Source: Austwickia sp040006675 (lineage in GTDB: Bacteria > Actinomycetota > Actinomycetes > Actinomycetales > Dermatophilaceae). From it: a stretch of DNA of 64,000 nt. Numbering within the stretch: position 1 is the first letter of the stretch; each line of letters starts with the position of its first letter. Positions 17,104 through 26,297 of this stretch are shown one piece after another. A program made the translations under genes and the position numbers. The stretch spans positions 1 to 64,000 of the forward strand of contig JBDTWM010000002.1 in the NCBI GenBank assembly GCA_040006675.1, read 5' to 3'. The notes beneath the pieces are model-generated. The model worked only from the letters and a program-made list of their open reading frames with translations. It searched no databases and had not been told where the DNA came from.

Positions 17104-17736
17104 CTACCGGTCCCGCACGATGTCCACGAAGTGGGCATGGACGCGGTCGTCGCCGCCGACCTCCGGGTGGAACGACGTAGCGAGCAGCGCGCCCTGGCGG
17201 ACCGCCACCACCCGCGCGGTCGGCGAGCCGGCCTCCGCGACGCGGCGCGGCAGAAACGCCAGCGCCTGCACGCTAGGCCCCATCTGTTCGACCCACGGCG
17301 CGCGGATGAAGACGGCGCGGAAGGTACGACCGGGATCGGTCACCTCCGCGATGTCGAGATCTACCTCGAAACTGTCCACTTGGCGCCCGAAGGCGTTGCG
17401 GCGCACCGTCATGTCGATCCCGCCAAGCGTCTGCTGGTCAGGGATCCCGTCGGCCACACGGTCGGCCAGCAGGATCATGCCGGCGCACGAGCCATAGATC
17501 GGCAGCCCGTCCGCGATCCGCGCGCGGACCGGCTCCCGCAGCCCGAACGCGCGCAGCAGCTTGTCGATGACCGTGGACTCGCCCCCCGGGATCACCAGTC
17601 CGGCCACCCCGGCGAGCTCCTCGCGGCGCCTGACCGGTACGGCGGCCGCACCGCAGCGCTCCAGAGCCGCCGCATGCTCGCGGACGTCGCCCTGGATGGC
17701 CAGCACGCCGATCCGCACTGGAGGACCCGGATTCAC
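17104..17736 (-). CDS. pdxT: Pyridoxal 5'-phosphate synthase glutaminase subunit PdxT
   Basis: 210 aa class I glutamine amidotransferase that delivers ammonia to PdxS for pyridoxal phosphate synthesis. The oxyanion strand (GLVIPGGESTVIDKLL) and nucleophile Cys84 in IYGSCAGMILLADRV are present, and the His/Glu dyad is in SFHPEVGGDDRVH near the C-terminus. The GTG start at 17736 overlaps the pdxS stop by 4 bp (GTGA), so the two subunits are translationally coupled. Confidence 0.96.
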   Translation of the reverse strand: MNPGPPVRIGVLAIQGDVREHAAALERCGAAAVPVRRREELAGVAGLVIPGGESTVIDKLLRAFGLREPVRARIADGLPIYGSCAGMILLADRVADGIPDQQTLGGIDMTVRRNAFGRQVDSFEVDLDIAEVTDPGRTFRAVFIRAPWVEQMGPSVQALAFLPRRVAEAGSPTARVVAVRQGALLATSFHPEVGGDDRVHAHFVDIVRDR

Positions 17737-18734
17737 CAGCCGCGGTCGGCCATCCGGTGCGGTACCGGGATGTCGTCCACGTTGATGCCCACCATGGCTT
17801 CGCCAATTCCTCGGGAGACCTCCGCGATCACCGTCGGATCGTCATAGAAGGTGGTCGCCTTGACGATCGCGGCCGCCCGCTTGGCGGGGTCACCCGACTT
17901 GAAGATGCCTGAGCCGACGAACACGCCTTCCGCGCCGAGCTGCATCATCATCGCCGCGTCGGCCGGGGTGGCGATGCCGCCCGCCGTGAACAGGACGACC
18001 GGCAGCTTGCCGGCCTCCGCGACCTCCTTGACCAGCTCGTACGGGGCCTGCAGCTCCTTCGCCGCCACGTACAGCTCGTCCGGCACCATGTTCTGCAACC
18101 GACGAATCTCCTTGCGCAGCTGGCGCATGTGGGTGGTGGCGTTAGACACGTCGCCGGTGCCGGCCTCGCCCTTGGAGCGGATCATCGCGGCGCCCTCGGT
18201 GATCCGCCGCAGCGCCTCTCCAAGATTGGTCGAACCGCACACGAACGGCACGGTGAACGCCCACTTGTCGATGTGGTTCTCGTAGTCGGCCGGAGTGAGC
18301 ACCTCAGACTCGTCGATGTAGTCCACCCCGAGGCTCTGCAACACCTGCGCTTCGACGAAGTGCCCGATGCGGGCCTTGGCCATGACCGGCACCGACACCG
18401 CCTCCATGATGCTGACGATCATGTCGGGGTCGCTCATGCGGGAGACGCCCCCCTGGGCGCGGATGTCCGCGGGGACGCGCTCGAGCGCCATCACCGCCAC
18501 GGCCCCGGCGTCCTCGGCGATCTTCGCCTGGTCGCGGGTGACGACGTCCATGATGACGCCGCCCTTCAGCATCTCAGCCATGCCGCGCTTGACGCGGGAG
18601 GTGCCGGTGGTGGTGGTGTGCTCGATGCTCACAGCGCTGACGTCAACTTTCGGGATGTGGGGGTGCGGAGCGTGGGGTGCTGACGCGGGTCGATCCTGCG
18701 GTGCGCGGGCGGCCCAGTCCGCTTGATCGAGCAT
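17733..18734 (-). CDS. pdxS: Pyridoxal 5'-phosphate synthase subunit PdxS
   Basis: Up to 333 aa. PdxS condenses ribose 5-phosphate, glyceraldehyde 3-phosphate and ammonia from PdxT into PLP in a dodecameric TIM barrel. The conserved core begins VKRGMAEMLKGGVIMDV; the MAKARIGHFVEAQ strand and PVVLFTAGGIATPADAAMMM phosphate-binding loop are present. Two starts are possible: the ATG at 18734, with AGGG 8 nt upstream, or a GTG at 18632 that gives the more usual MSIEHTTTTGTSRVKRG N-terminus but has a poor ribosome-binding site. The extra 34 residues are Pro/His-rich and not conserved in the family. Confidence 0.93.
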   Translation of the reverse strand: MLDQADWAARAPQDRPASAPHAPHPHIPKVDVSAVSIEHTTTTGTSRVKRGMAEMLKGGVIMDVVTRDQAKIAEDAGAVAVMALERVPADIRAQGGVSRMSDPDMIVSIMEAVSVPVMAKARIGHFVEAQVLQSLGVDYIDESEVLTPADYENHIDKWAFTVPFVCGSTNLGEALRRITEGAAMIRSKGEAGTGDVSNATTHMRQLRKEIRRLQNMVPDELYVAAKELQAPYELVKEVAEAGKLPVVLFTAGGIATPADAAMMMQLGAEGVFVGSGIFKSGDPAKRAAAIVKATTFYDDPTVIAEVSRGIGEAMVGINVDDIPVPHRMADRGW

Positions 18735-18829
18735 ATCCGCATCCCTGCTGACGCCGCCGCGCTTCCCCGGTGAACGGTGTTGGTTCGGGAAGCGGCCGTC
18801 TCATCTTCCCGATGCGGCGCCACCTCGTG

Positions 18830-19390
18830 TCACCGACGAAGCGGCAGGTCGTCATCGAACTCGACGGTGCGCGGCAGATCGGTGTACCCCGCCAGCCGGA
18901 ACACCCGTACGAGGAGGTTGCGCCGCAGGCGCAGCACGTCGGTGATCGCGTCGTTGTGGAAGCGCCGCGCCATCGTCACCCGTTGGTGTGCGTCGTCGAG
19001 GCGCGTGAGCGCCTCCGTTCGTACGCTGTCGTCCACGTTCTGCTCACGCGTCGCGGACTGCGTCCCCGCCTGCCCTGCCGCGGTCACAAGCCGCAGCGCG
19101 TGCGTGAGCTCACTCTCAATAGCCTCCCGCTCGACCTGGGCCGCGTCACCCGCTTCCAGGGAGTCGGTCGCCGCTCCAGCGACGATCAGCGCCCCGGCAG
19201 GGTCGAGGGCGCCCGAGTTCGCCAGTTCCAACACCGCCTCGGCACGGCGAACGAGCTGCGCGTCGAGGGCGGCGTACGTGCTCTCCACACGGGTATGTAG
19301 CCGGTCGAGGCGCGCGGCCGTGTACGTGAGATACCACGCGACGGCGATCAGCAGGATGACGACGAGGCTCAAGACCTCCAGGAAGCTCAC
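18830..19390 (-). CDS. LemA-like membrane-anchored protein
   Basis: 186 aa with one N-terminal transmembrane helix (VLSLVVILLIAVAWYLTYTA), then a long helical region. The pattern RLHTRVESTYAALDAQLVRR, followed by ARRFHNDAITDVLRLR and ending PRTVEFDDDLPLRR, matches LemA-family proteins found beside pimA in actinobacteria. LemA proteins are membrane proteins of unknown function. The start ATG overlaps the pimA stop, so it is probably in the PIM operon. Confidence 0.82.
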   Translation of the reverse strand: MSFLEVLSLVVILLIAVAWYLTYTAARLDRLHTRVESTYAALDAQLVRRAEAVLELANSGALDPAGALIVAGAATDSLEAGDAAQVEREAIESELTHALRLVTAAGQAGTQSATREQNVDDSVRTEALTRLDDAHQRVTMARRFHNDAITDVLRLRRNLLVRVFRLAGYTDLPRTVEFDDDLPLRR

Positions 19391-20649
19391 GGACTTCTCC
19401 TTTCCCGCCGCTCGCCCGCGCGGTGGGACAGACGCAGGACGCGCTCCCCCCAGGACGCCCGCTCGACGTCGGAGCCGCGGCCCTTGCGCTCCACCGGATC
19501 CTTCGCGTGCGCCGGACGCACTTCGTGGCGTGCGGCGCTGGTTCCGGCGGTCACGGTCTCGTACACGGCCAGCACGTCCGCCGCGACCGTGGACCAGTCG
19601 TACCGGCGGGCGTGTCGGAACCCCCTCCCGGTGAACAACTGTCGGCGGGCGACGTCGCCCAGCAAGCCTCCCAACGTGTCGGCGAGCGCGACCGCGTCAC
19701 CGACATGGAAGAGCACCCCCGCCCTCCCGTTGTCGAGCACCCTGGCGAACGCGGCCAGGTCGCTCGCCACGACGGGGGCCCCTGCGGCCATCGCCTCAAC
19801 CAGAACGATGCCGAAGCTCTCGCCGCCGAGGTGGGGCGCGACATACACGTCGACGCTGCGGAGCAGCGACTGCTTATCCGCATCGCTCACCCCGCCGAGG
19901 AAGGTCACGCACGCTCGGTCGTCGGGGGTCAGTCGCGAGCGTGCCGCGTGCTCGTCGCCGTGACCAGCGACGAGGACCCGGACACCCGGGTGGGTGACGC
20001 GGAGGTGAGGAAGCGCCTCGAAGAGCACGTTCAGTCCCTTGCGCGGCTCGTCGAGCCGCCCCAGGAACGCGACGGTCGGGCTCCCTGGGCTGCCCTGCCA
20101 CTCCGGGCGCACCCGGGCCTGGGCGAACCGGTCGACGAACACGCCGTTCGGGATCACCACCGCGTCGCCGCCGATATGCGTGATGACGGTCTCCCGCGCT
20201 GCCTCCGAGACGGCGATGCGGCCGTTGATCTTCTCGAAGCTGGCCCGCACCAGCGGGTAGGCGGACTGCATGGCTCGGGAGCGCACGAAGCTCGTGTGGA
20301 ACGTGGCCACGGTCGGGCCGTCCACCGCCCACAGGGCGAGGATCGACAGGCTCGGCACGATCGGCTCGTGGATATGCACCACGTCGAAACCGCCGGACTC
20401 CAGCCAGCGCGCCACCTTGCCGGCCGTGATCGGTCCGAACGCCAGTCGGGCCACCGACCCGTTGTAACGCACTGGGACCGTCTTGCCCGTCCCCACAACG
20501 TAGTCCGGCAGCGGGGTGTCCTCCTCCGCTGGGGCGAGCACCCTCACGTGGTGCCCGCCCGCGATGAGCGCCTCGGCGAGATCCCGGACGTGGAACTGCA
20601 CCCCACCAGGCACGTCGAAGCTGTATGGGCACACGATCCCGACCCTCAT
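19387..20649 (-). CDS. pimA: Phosphatidyl-myo-inositol mannosyltransferase PimA
   Basis: 420 aa GT4-family glycosyltransferase that moves mannose from GDP-mannose to phosphatidylinositol, the first step of PIM synthesis on the inner membrane face. The N-terminus MRVGIVCPYSFDVPGGVQ is diagnostic. FHTSFVRSRAM, the nucleotide-binding GRLDEPRKGLNVLFEALP and the ESFGIVLVEAMAAG (E-x7-E) element follow. The last ~40 residues form a charged tail beyond the usual PimA length. Its stop overlaps the LemA-like start and its start overlaps the patA stop. Clustering with pgsA and patA supports the assignment. Confidence 0.94.
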   Translation of the reverse strand: MRVGIVCPYSFDVPGGVQFHVRDLAEALIAGGHHVRVLAPAEEDTPLPDYVVGTGKTVPVRYNGSVARLAFGPITAGKVARWLESGGFDVVHIHEPIVPSLSILALWAVDGPTVATFHTSFVRSRAMQSAYPLVRASFEKINGRIAVSEAARETVITHIGGDAVVIPNGVFVDRFAQARVRPEWQGSPGSPTVAFLGRLDEPRKGLNVLFEALPHLRVTHPGVRVLVAGHGDEHAARSRLTPDDRACVTFLGGVSDADKQSLLRSVDVYVAPHLGGESFGIVLVEAMAAGAPVVASDLAAFARVLDNGRAGVLFHVGDAVALADTLGGLLGDVARRQLFTGRGFRHARRYDWSTVAADVLAVYETVTAGTSAARHEVRPAHAKDPVERKGRGSDVERASWGERVLRLSHRAGERRERRSP

Positions 20650-21623
20650 GCGGCCCCCCCGGGTGGTTCGCCCCGGCGACGCCTCCGGGGTGCGATCAGC
20701 TCGGGGGGCGCCTCGTCGGTGAAGACCCGCTGCATCATGTGCCAGTCGTGCGTGTGCGTGCCGACCGCCGCGGTCAGCACGTCGGCGCAGGCCTGCGTCA
20801 TGGCCTCCACGCGCGCGCGCGTCCGGCCCGCGCCGGGGTCCTGGACACGGTCGTGGAACGTCACCACAGTGCGGTAGCCACCCGGCAGCTCGCGACGCGG
20901 CGCCGGCTCGTAATGCACGGACACCGGGGCCAGTACGGCCCCGGTCGCGACCGCGAGCGCCGCCGGACCGGCGGCCATCCGCGCGGGCAACCCGCAGAAG
21001 TCGACGGCCACCCCCTGGGCCGTGAGATCGCGATCCGCGAGCAGCGCCACAACCGCTCCCCCGAGACGAACCGTCTCCACGAGGGCGGGGAACGGCGGGG
21101 CGCCGCCGGTCAGCGGGAGCACCTCCAAGCCCAGCCGACGCCGGAACGCCACGAACTCGTCATACAGCGCCTCGGGGCGCAGCCGCTCCGCGACCGTCGT
21201 CACCGGACCGAACTGCGTCGTGGACCAGGCGCCGGCGAGATCCCAGTTGCCCAGGTGGCCGAGGAAACACACGACGGATCCTCCGGCGGCCAGCTCCGCG
21301 CGGTGCGGGCCGGTCCCGACGGCCCGCACCGAGGCGGCGATCTGCCCGACGGTCATGTCGGGCAGGCGAAACGCCTCACACCAGTAGCGCAGGTACGACC
21401 GCATCCCCGCGCGCACCAGGGCCTCCAGCTGCTCGCTGTCGACCTCGGGCCGGACGCGAGCGTAGTTCGCCCGCAAGCGCCGTACGTCTCGGGTGTCGCG
21501 GAGGTAGGCAGCGTCGGCGAGTGCCGCGAACAGCCCGTACGCGCGAGCGGCGGGCATCCGGCGCACGCCGCGCCACCCGGCGCGGAACGCCTCCCGGGCG
21601 ATGCGATCCCCTGCCCGGCTCAC
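20646..21623 (-). CDS. patA: PIM acyltransferase (PatA-type, LpxL/HtrB fold)
   Basis: 325 aa from a GTG at 21623 that overlaps the pgsA stop (GTGA). The frame remains open upstream only as shadow of pgsA. The acyltransferase HX4D motif is HLGNWD at 123-128 (His123, Asp128), followed by LLADRDL and PVSVHYEPAP blocks of the lysophospholipid acyltransferase family. In mycobacteria the homologue acylates the mannose of PIM1/PIM2 from acyl-CoA on the cytoplasmic side. The name relies on the pgsA-patA-pimA order as much as on sequence. Confidence 0.9.
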   Translation of the reverse strand: MSRAGDRIAREAFRAGWRGVRRMPAARAYGLFAALADAAYLRDTRDVRRLRANYARVRPEVDSEQLEALVRAGMRSYLRYWCEAFRLPDMTVGQIAASVRAVGTGPHRAELAAGGSVVCFLGHLGNWDLAGAWSTTQFGPVTTVAERLRPEALYDEFVAFRRRLGLEVLPLTGGAPPFPALVETVRLGGAVVALLADRDLTAQGVAVDFCGLPARMAAGPAALAVATGAVLAPVSVHYEPAPRRELPGGYRTVVTFHDRVQDPGAGRTRARVEAMTQACADVLTAAVGTHTHDWHMMQRVFTDEAPPELIAPRRRRRGEPPGGAA

Positions 21624-22237
21624 GAGGGCGCGAGGATGTGTCGGCGCACCGCCATCATGCGCTGCAGCACGGTGATCGAGCTGGCGAGGGCAAGAAGTCC
21701 GAGGGTGATCGTGAGCACGAGGTCCGGCCACCCGAACAGGCCGGTCAGCCCGGTCGCGGCGAGAGCCACCACGAGCCGGTCGGCGCGCTCGGCGATCCCG
21801 GTGTTGGCGGCTGTGATCCCGAGCCCCTCGGCACGGGCCCGCGCGTAGCTGGTCACGAAGCCGAACACGAGGCACGCGAGGGCGAACCAGGCGGTGAGCT
21901 CCCCGTCGGGGCGTGCGGCGAAGCACAGGAGCAGGCCGCCGAACACCGCACCGTCGCCGATCCTGTCCAACGTGGAGTCGAGGAAGGCGCCCCAGGTGCT
22001 CGTGCGGCCCGACAAGCGCGCCATCGTCCCGTCGAGGGTGTCGGAGAAGACGAACAGCACGATGACGAGCGTCCCTGTCCAGAATTCGTGGCGGGGGTAG
22101 AAGGCGAGCGCGCCGACGCACACTCCGATGGTCCCGATGATCGTGACCATGTCGGGGGTGAGGCCCATGCGCAGGGCCACCCGGGCCACGGGTGTGAGCA
22201 TCCGGGTCATGAAGGCGCGCGCGAATCTGTTCAGCAT
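21620..22237 (-). CDS. pgsA: CDP-alcohol phosphatidyltransferase (phosphatidylinositol phosphate synthase)
   Basis: 205 aa integral membrane enzyme. The CDP-alcohol phosphotransferase motif D-x2-DG-x2-AR-x8-G-x3-D-x3-D is read as SDTLDGTMARLSG then GAFLDSTLDR, near residues 67-93. In actinobacteria with pimA and patA alongside, this paralogue makes phosphatidylinositol phosphate from CDP-diacylglycerol and inositol phosphate rather than phosphatidylglycerol phosphate; that distinction is inferred from context. About five membrane helices are visible. It heads the PIM operon and diverges from the EF-G2 gene across 159 bp. Confidence 0.92.
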   Translation of the reverse strand: MLNRFARAFMTRMLTPVARVALRMGLTPDMVTIIGTIGVCVGALAFYPRHEFWTGTLVIVLFVFSDTLDGTMARLSGRTSTWGAFLDSTLDRIGDGAVFGGLLLCFAARPDGELTAWFALACLVFGFVTSYARARAEGLGITAANTGIAERADRLVVALAATGLTGLFGWPDLVLTITLGLLALASSITVLQRMMAVRRHILAPS

Positions 22238-22396
22238 GGTGAGGCCAGCGTACTGATCGACTCACGGCGCCTGCGGCCTCCGCCACCGCTTCGGTGCGCT
22301 CCTGGCCGCCCGGATGGCGGCTGTGGTGCATCTGTCATCGAATTCCTGACCCGAAGCGCTTGTCCGTATGCGGTCGGCGAGGCATGGTGAGGGACC

Positions 22397-24508
22397 ATGA
22401 GCGGCAGACCAGCATCCACCACGTCAGCACCCGTCGCCACGACCCCGGACGGGCTGCGCAATGTCGTCCTCGTCGGCCCAAGCGGCTCCGGCAAGTCGCG
22501 CCTCTTCGACTATCTGGTCGCGACGACAACTCCCGGCTATCGGCCCACTCGCGCGGACGAGCGATCCACCCAGCTGTCGATCGCTGCGCTGGCTGCGGGG
22601 GACGCGGTCATCAACCTCATCGACACCCCCGGCTACCCGGACTTCGTCGGCGACCTGCGCGCCGGCCTGCGAGCAGCCGACGCCGCGATCTTCGTGGTCT
22701 CCGCCGCGGAGGGCGTGGACCCCTCCACTCGGCGCCTGTGGCATGAGTGCGCCCAGATCTCCAAGCCACGCGCCGTCGTCATCACGAAGCTCGATGCCGG
22801 TCGGGCGGACTACGAAACGATCCTGGCCGAATGCCAGGATGTCTTCGGCGAGAGCGTGCTGCCGCTGGCCGTGCCGGAGCTCGGCGCCGGCGGCTCGCTC
22901 GACCGCACGGTCGACCTCGTGCTCGGCGAGGTGCACGACTACACCGGCGAACAGCGGACGATCGCCAAGACCGGCCCGGAACACGTCGTGCACTTCGACA
23001 CGTACCAGGGCCCGCTGATGGAGGGCATCATCCAGGAGGCGGAGGACGACTCCCTCCTGGACCGTTACCTGGAGGGTGAGGAGATCCCCTTCCACGTCGT
23101 GGAAGAAGCGCTGCTCAAGGCGCTGTCGCGGGCGTCCTTCTTCCCCGTGCTGCCCGTCTCCGTCGCGACCGGCGCGGGCGTCGACGTGCTACTGCACCTC
23201 ATCGAGAAGGGATTCCCGCCGCCCACCATGCGCCGCTTGCCCGCGATCTACACCACCGCGGGTGCGGATGTGTCGGACGTGGCGGTATCGGCCGACGGGC
23301 CACTCCTGGCTCAGGTGATCAAGACCACCTCCGACGCGTACGTGGGCGCCGTCGCCGTCGTCCGGGTGTTCAGCGGCACCTTGCACCCGGACTCGAACGT
23401 GCACGTCTCGGGTCACATGGAGTCGCTTGCCGGACGCGGCATCGAGGGCCACCACGACCACGACGAGGACGTGCGCCTCGGCCCGCTGAGCTCCCCCCTC
23501 GGCGACACGCTGCGCCCCAAGGACGAGGCGATCGCCGGCGACATCGCGGTCGTCGCCAAGCTGCCCGCCGCCCGGACCTCCGACACGCTGTCCGACAGGG
23601 ACACGCCCATGGTCGCGAAACCGTGGGATCTGCCTGAGGCGCTTCTTCCGGCCGCGATCAAGGCGGTGAGCCGCGCCGACGATGACAAGCTTCCCGCCGC
23701 GCTGCAACGCATGGCTGCCGGCGACCCGTCGCTGCGCGTGGAGCACAACGCCGAGACGGCGCAGGTCGTGCTGTGGACGATGGGTCAGACCCACCTCGAC
23801 ATGGTCATGGACCGCCTCAGGAATCAGCTCAACGTCAACGTCGAGACCGAGCCGCTCAAGATCGCGCTGCGCGAGACGTTCGTCGGCGCGTCCGGGGGAA
23901 AGGGTCGGCACGTCAAGCAGTCCGGTGGACATGGGCAATATGCCGTGTGCGACATCGAAGTCCAGCCCACCGAGCGCGGCGCGGGCTTCGAGTTCGTGGA
24001 CAGGGTCGTCGGCGGCTCCGTGCCTCGCCAGTTCATCCCCTCGGTGGAGAAGGGCGTGCGGGCACAACTGCAGAAGGGCTGCCTCGCCGGATACCCGATG
24101 GTCGACGTTCGTGTCACCCTGTTCGACGGTAAGGCGCACTCCGTCGACTCCTCCGACGCCGCGTTCCAGATGGCGGGCTCGCTCGCCCTGAAGGAGGCGG
24201 CAGCCAAGCCGGGGGTGGCCACCCTGCTGGAGCCGATCGATCTGCTCACCGTGATGATCCCCGACGAGTACGTCGGCGCCGTGATGACCGACCTGCAGGG
24301 CCGGCGCGGACGACTGCAGGGCACCGAGCAGGGCGACCAGGAGGGAACGACCGTCGTCAAGGGCGAGATCCCACAGCTCGAGCTCGCGCGCTACGCGGTC
24401 GACCTGCGTTCGCTGTCCCAGGGCTCCGGTGCGTTCACGCGAGAGATGGTCGGCTACGAGCAGATGCCGCAGCGCCTTGTGGCAGAGCAGATGGCGGCCA
24501 AGGGCTGA
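22397..24508 (+). CDS. fusA2: Elongation factor G-like protein EF-G2
   Basis: 703 aa with the full EF-G domain series: GTPase domain, beta barrel (PLLAQVIKTTSDAYVGAVAV), domain III, domain IV (GGKGRHVKQSGGHGQYAVCD) and domain V (RRGRLQGTEQGDQEGTTVV). The P-loop is GPSGSGKS (27-34). Two core GTPase motifs differ from canonical EF-G: the G3 motif reads DTPGY with Tyr80 instead of the catalytic His, and the G4 motif is TKLD (130-133) rather than NKxD. Such EF-G2 paralogues are common in actinobacteria. From memory, the Mycobacterium smegmatis one binds guanine nucleotides but lacks ribosome-stimulated GTPase activity. GAGGG precedes the ATG. The stop codon lies in the first unit of a tandem repeat. 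Confidence 0.92.
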   Translation: MSGRPASTTSAPVATTPDGLRNVVLVGPSGSGKSRLFDYLVATTTPGYRPTRADERSTQLSIAALAAGDAVINLIDTPGYPDFVGDLRAGLRAADAAIFVVSAAEGVDPSTRRLWHECAQISKPRAVVITKLDAGRADYETILAECQDVFGESVLPLAVPELGAGGSLDRTVDLVLGEVHDYTGEQRTIAKTGPEHVVHFDTYQGPLMEGIIQEAEDDSLLDRYLEGEEIPFHVVEEALLKALSRASFFPVLPVSVATGAGVDVLLHLIEKGFPPPTMRRLPAIYTTAGADVSDVAVSADGPLLAQVIKTTSDAYVGAVAVVRVFSGTLHPDSNVHVSGHMESLAGRGIEGHHDHDEDVRLGPLSSPLGDTLRPKDEAIAGDIAVVAKLPAARTSDTLSDRDTPMVAKPWDLPEALLPAAIKAVSRADDDKLPAALQRMAAGDPSLRVEHNAETAQVVLWTMGQTHLDMVMDRLRNQLNVNVETEPLKIALRETFVGASGGKGRHVKQSGGHGQYAVCDIEVQPTERGAGFEFVDRVVGGSVPRQFIPSVEKGVRAQLQKGCLAGYPMVDVRVTLFDGKAHSVDSSDAAFQMAGSLALKEAAAKPGVATLLEPIDLLTVMIPDEYVGAVMTDLQGRRGRLQGTEQGDQEGTTVVKGEIPQLELARYAVDLRSLSQGSGAFTREMVGYEQMPQRLVAEQMAAKG

Positions 24509-24633
24509 TCGGCCTTAGAGCTGATCGTTCGGGGCTGATCGTTCGGGGCTGATCGTTCGGGGCTGATCGGTTCGGGGCTGATCGGTTCGGGGCTGATCGG
24601 TTCGGGGCTGATCGGTCCGGGGCGGATCGGGCC
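24504..24633 (+). repeat. 14/15-bp tandem repeat array downstream of EF-G2
   Basis: Nine units run head to tail: a degenerate first unit (24504-24519, containing the EF-G2 TGA stop), three exact 14-mers GCTGATCGTTCGGG (24520-24561), three exact 15-mers GCTGATCGGTTCGGG (24562-24606), one variant GCTGATCGGTCCGGG (24607-24621) and a decayed GCGGATCGGGCC (24622-24633). The step from 14- to 15-bp units argues for two rounds of slippage expansion. The array ends about 85 bp before the citramalate synthase start, so it occupies that gene's probable leader or promoter. Confidence 0.93.
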
Positions 24634-24716
24634 CTTAGGATCGGGGGCGGCGCTCGTGGTCTCACCACGGGGGCGCCGTCGATGTTCCGTACCCGAACCG
24701 ACCCAGGAGACCCGCC

Positions 24717-26297
24717 GTGAGTTCCCTGCACGTCTATGACACGACCCTGCGCGACGGGGCCCAGCAGGAGGGTCTCAACCTGTCCGTCGAGGACAAGCTG
24801 GCGATCGCGCGGCACCTGGACGACCTGGGCGTCGGATTCATCGAGGGCGGGTGGCCCGGTGCGAACCCTAAGGACACCGAGTTCTTCGCGCGGGCGGCAC
24901 GCGAACTGAACCTGCGCAACGCCCAGCTGGCGGCGTTCGGTGCGACCCGACGGGCTGGGACGAGAGCGGCGGACGACCCGCAGGTTCGGGCGCTCCTCGA
25001 CGCGCACACGGACGTCATCACGCTGGTGGCCAAGTCGCACGTTCGGCACGTCGAGCTGGCGCTTCGGACCTCCCCGGGGGAGAACCTGGAGATGATCCGG
25101 GACACGGTCACGTTCCTGCGCGGGGAGGGTCGGCGGGTCTTTCTCGACGCGGAGCACTTCTTCGACGGCTACCGCGCCGACCGGGCGTACGCGTTGGAAG
25201 TGCTTCAGGTAGCAGCGGAGTCAGGGGCCGAGGTCATCGCTTTGTGCGACACCAACGGCGGCATGCTGCCCGACCAGATCGGCGAGACGGTCGTCGACGT
25301 GCTCGACGTCAGCGGCGCCCGTCTGGGCATCCACTGCCACGACGACACCGGGTGCGCGGTCGCCAACAGTCTGGCCGCGGTGTCCGCCGGGGTCACCCAC
25401 GTCCAGGGGACCATCAACGGCTACGGCGAGCGGACGGGTAACGCGAACCTCATCACCGTGGTCGCGAACCTGCAGCTCAAGCGCGGGTTTTCGCTGCTGT
25501 CGCAGGACCACCTGCAGGAGGCCACTCGGATCGCCCACTCCATCGCAGAGGTCACCAACATCGCGCCCACCTCCCGGCAGCCGTACGTCGGTGCGAGCGC
25601 GTTCGCCCATAAGGCCGGACTGCACGCCAGCGCGATCAAGATCGACAGTGACCTCTATCAGCACCACGACCCGGCGGCCGTCGGCAACGAGATGCGGATG
25701 CTCGTCTCCGACATGGCCGGGCGGGCGAGCATCGAGCTCAAGGGACGCGAGCTGGGCTTCGATCTCGCCGAGGACAAAGACCTGCTCGCGAAGGTGCTGG
25801 CAGAGGTCAAGGCGTTGGAGGCCGGGGGCTATACCTTCGACGCGGCGGACGCCTCGTTCGAGATGCTGCTGCGTCGCCAGCTCGGGGAGGACCTGGCCTA
25901 CTTCGAGGTGGAGTCCTGGCGCGTCACGACCGACCACCAGGGCAGGGCACCGGCCATGTCCGAGGCGAGCGTGAAGATCCATGCGGACGGGGCGCGGCAC
26001 ATCGCGCTGGGAGAGGGAAACGGCCCCGTCAACGCGCTGGACCACGCGTTGCGCCTCGCGCTACTGAAGGTGTACCCCGAGCTGGGCCAGATCGAGCTGA
26101 TCGACTTCCGGGTCCGCATCCTGGAGGCGTCGCATGGCACCGACGCGGTGACGCGTGTCCTCATCGAGCACCAGAACGGCGACACGGCGTGGTCAACGGT
26201 CGGAGTGGCCGCCAATATCGTGGAGGCCAGCTGGGTCGCGCTCGTGGACGGGATCTCCTACGGGCTGATGCGAATGGGCGTGTCGCCGCGCCGCTGA
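24717..26297 (+). CDS. cimA: (R)-citramalate synthase
   Basis: 526 aa member of the DRE-TIM metallolyase (IPMS/citramalate synthase) family. It condenses pyruvate and acetyl-CoA to citramalate, giving a threonine-independent route to 2-oxobutyrate and isoleucine. YDTTLRDGAQQEG opens the TIM barrel (catalytic Arg12, metal ligand Asp13), with metal ligands His206 and His208 in HCHDDTG and the NGYGERTGNANL signature. A LeuA-type regulatory domain is C-terminal (from about residue 390). Length and the QQEGLNLSVEDK segment fit CimA type rather than LeuA or homocitrate synthase. The GTG start has AGGAG 7 nt upstream. It lies on the opposite strand to the flanking conserved genes. Confidence 0.93.
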   Translation: MSSLHVYDTTLRDGAQQEGLNLSVEDKLAIARHLDDLGVGFIEGGWPGANPKDTEFFARAARELNLRNAQLAAFGATRRAGTRAADDPQVRALLDAHTDVITLVAKSHVRHVELALRTSPGENLEMIRDTVTFLRGEGRRVFLDAEHFFDGYRADRAYALEVLQVAAESGAEVIALCDTNGGMLPDQIGETVVDVLDVSGARLGIHCHDDTGCAVANSLAAVSAGVTHVQGTINGYGERTGNANLITVVANLQLKRGFSLLSQDHLQEATRIAHSIAEVTNIAPTSRQPYVGASAFAHKAGLHASAIKIDSDLYQHHDPAAVGNEMRMLVSDMAGRASIELKGRELGFDLAEDKDLLAKVLAEVKALEAGGYTFDAADASFEMLLRRQLGEDLAYFEVESWRVTTDHQGRAPAMSEASVKIHADGARHIALGEGNGPVNALDHALRLALLKVYPELGQIELIDFRVRILEASHGTDAVTRVLIEHQNGDTAWSTVGVAANIVEASWVALVDGISYGLMRMGVSPRR

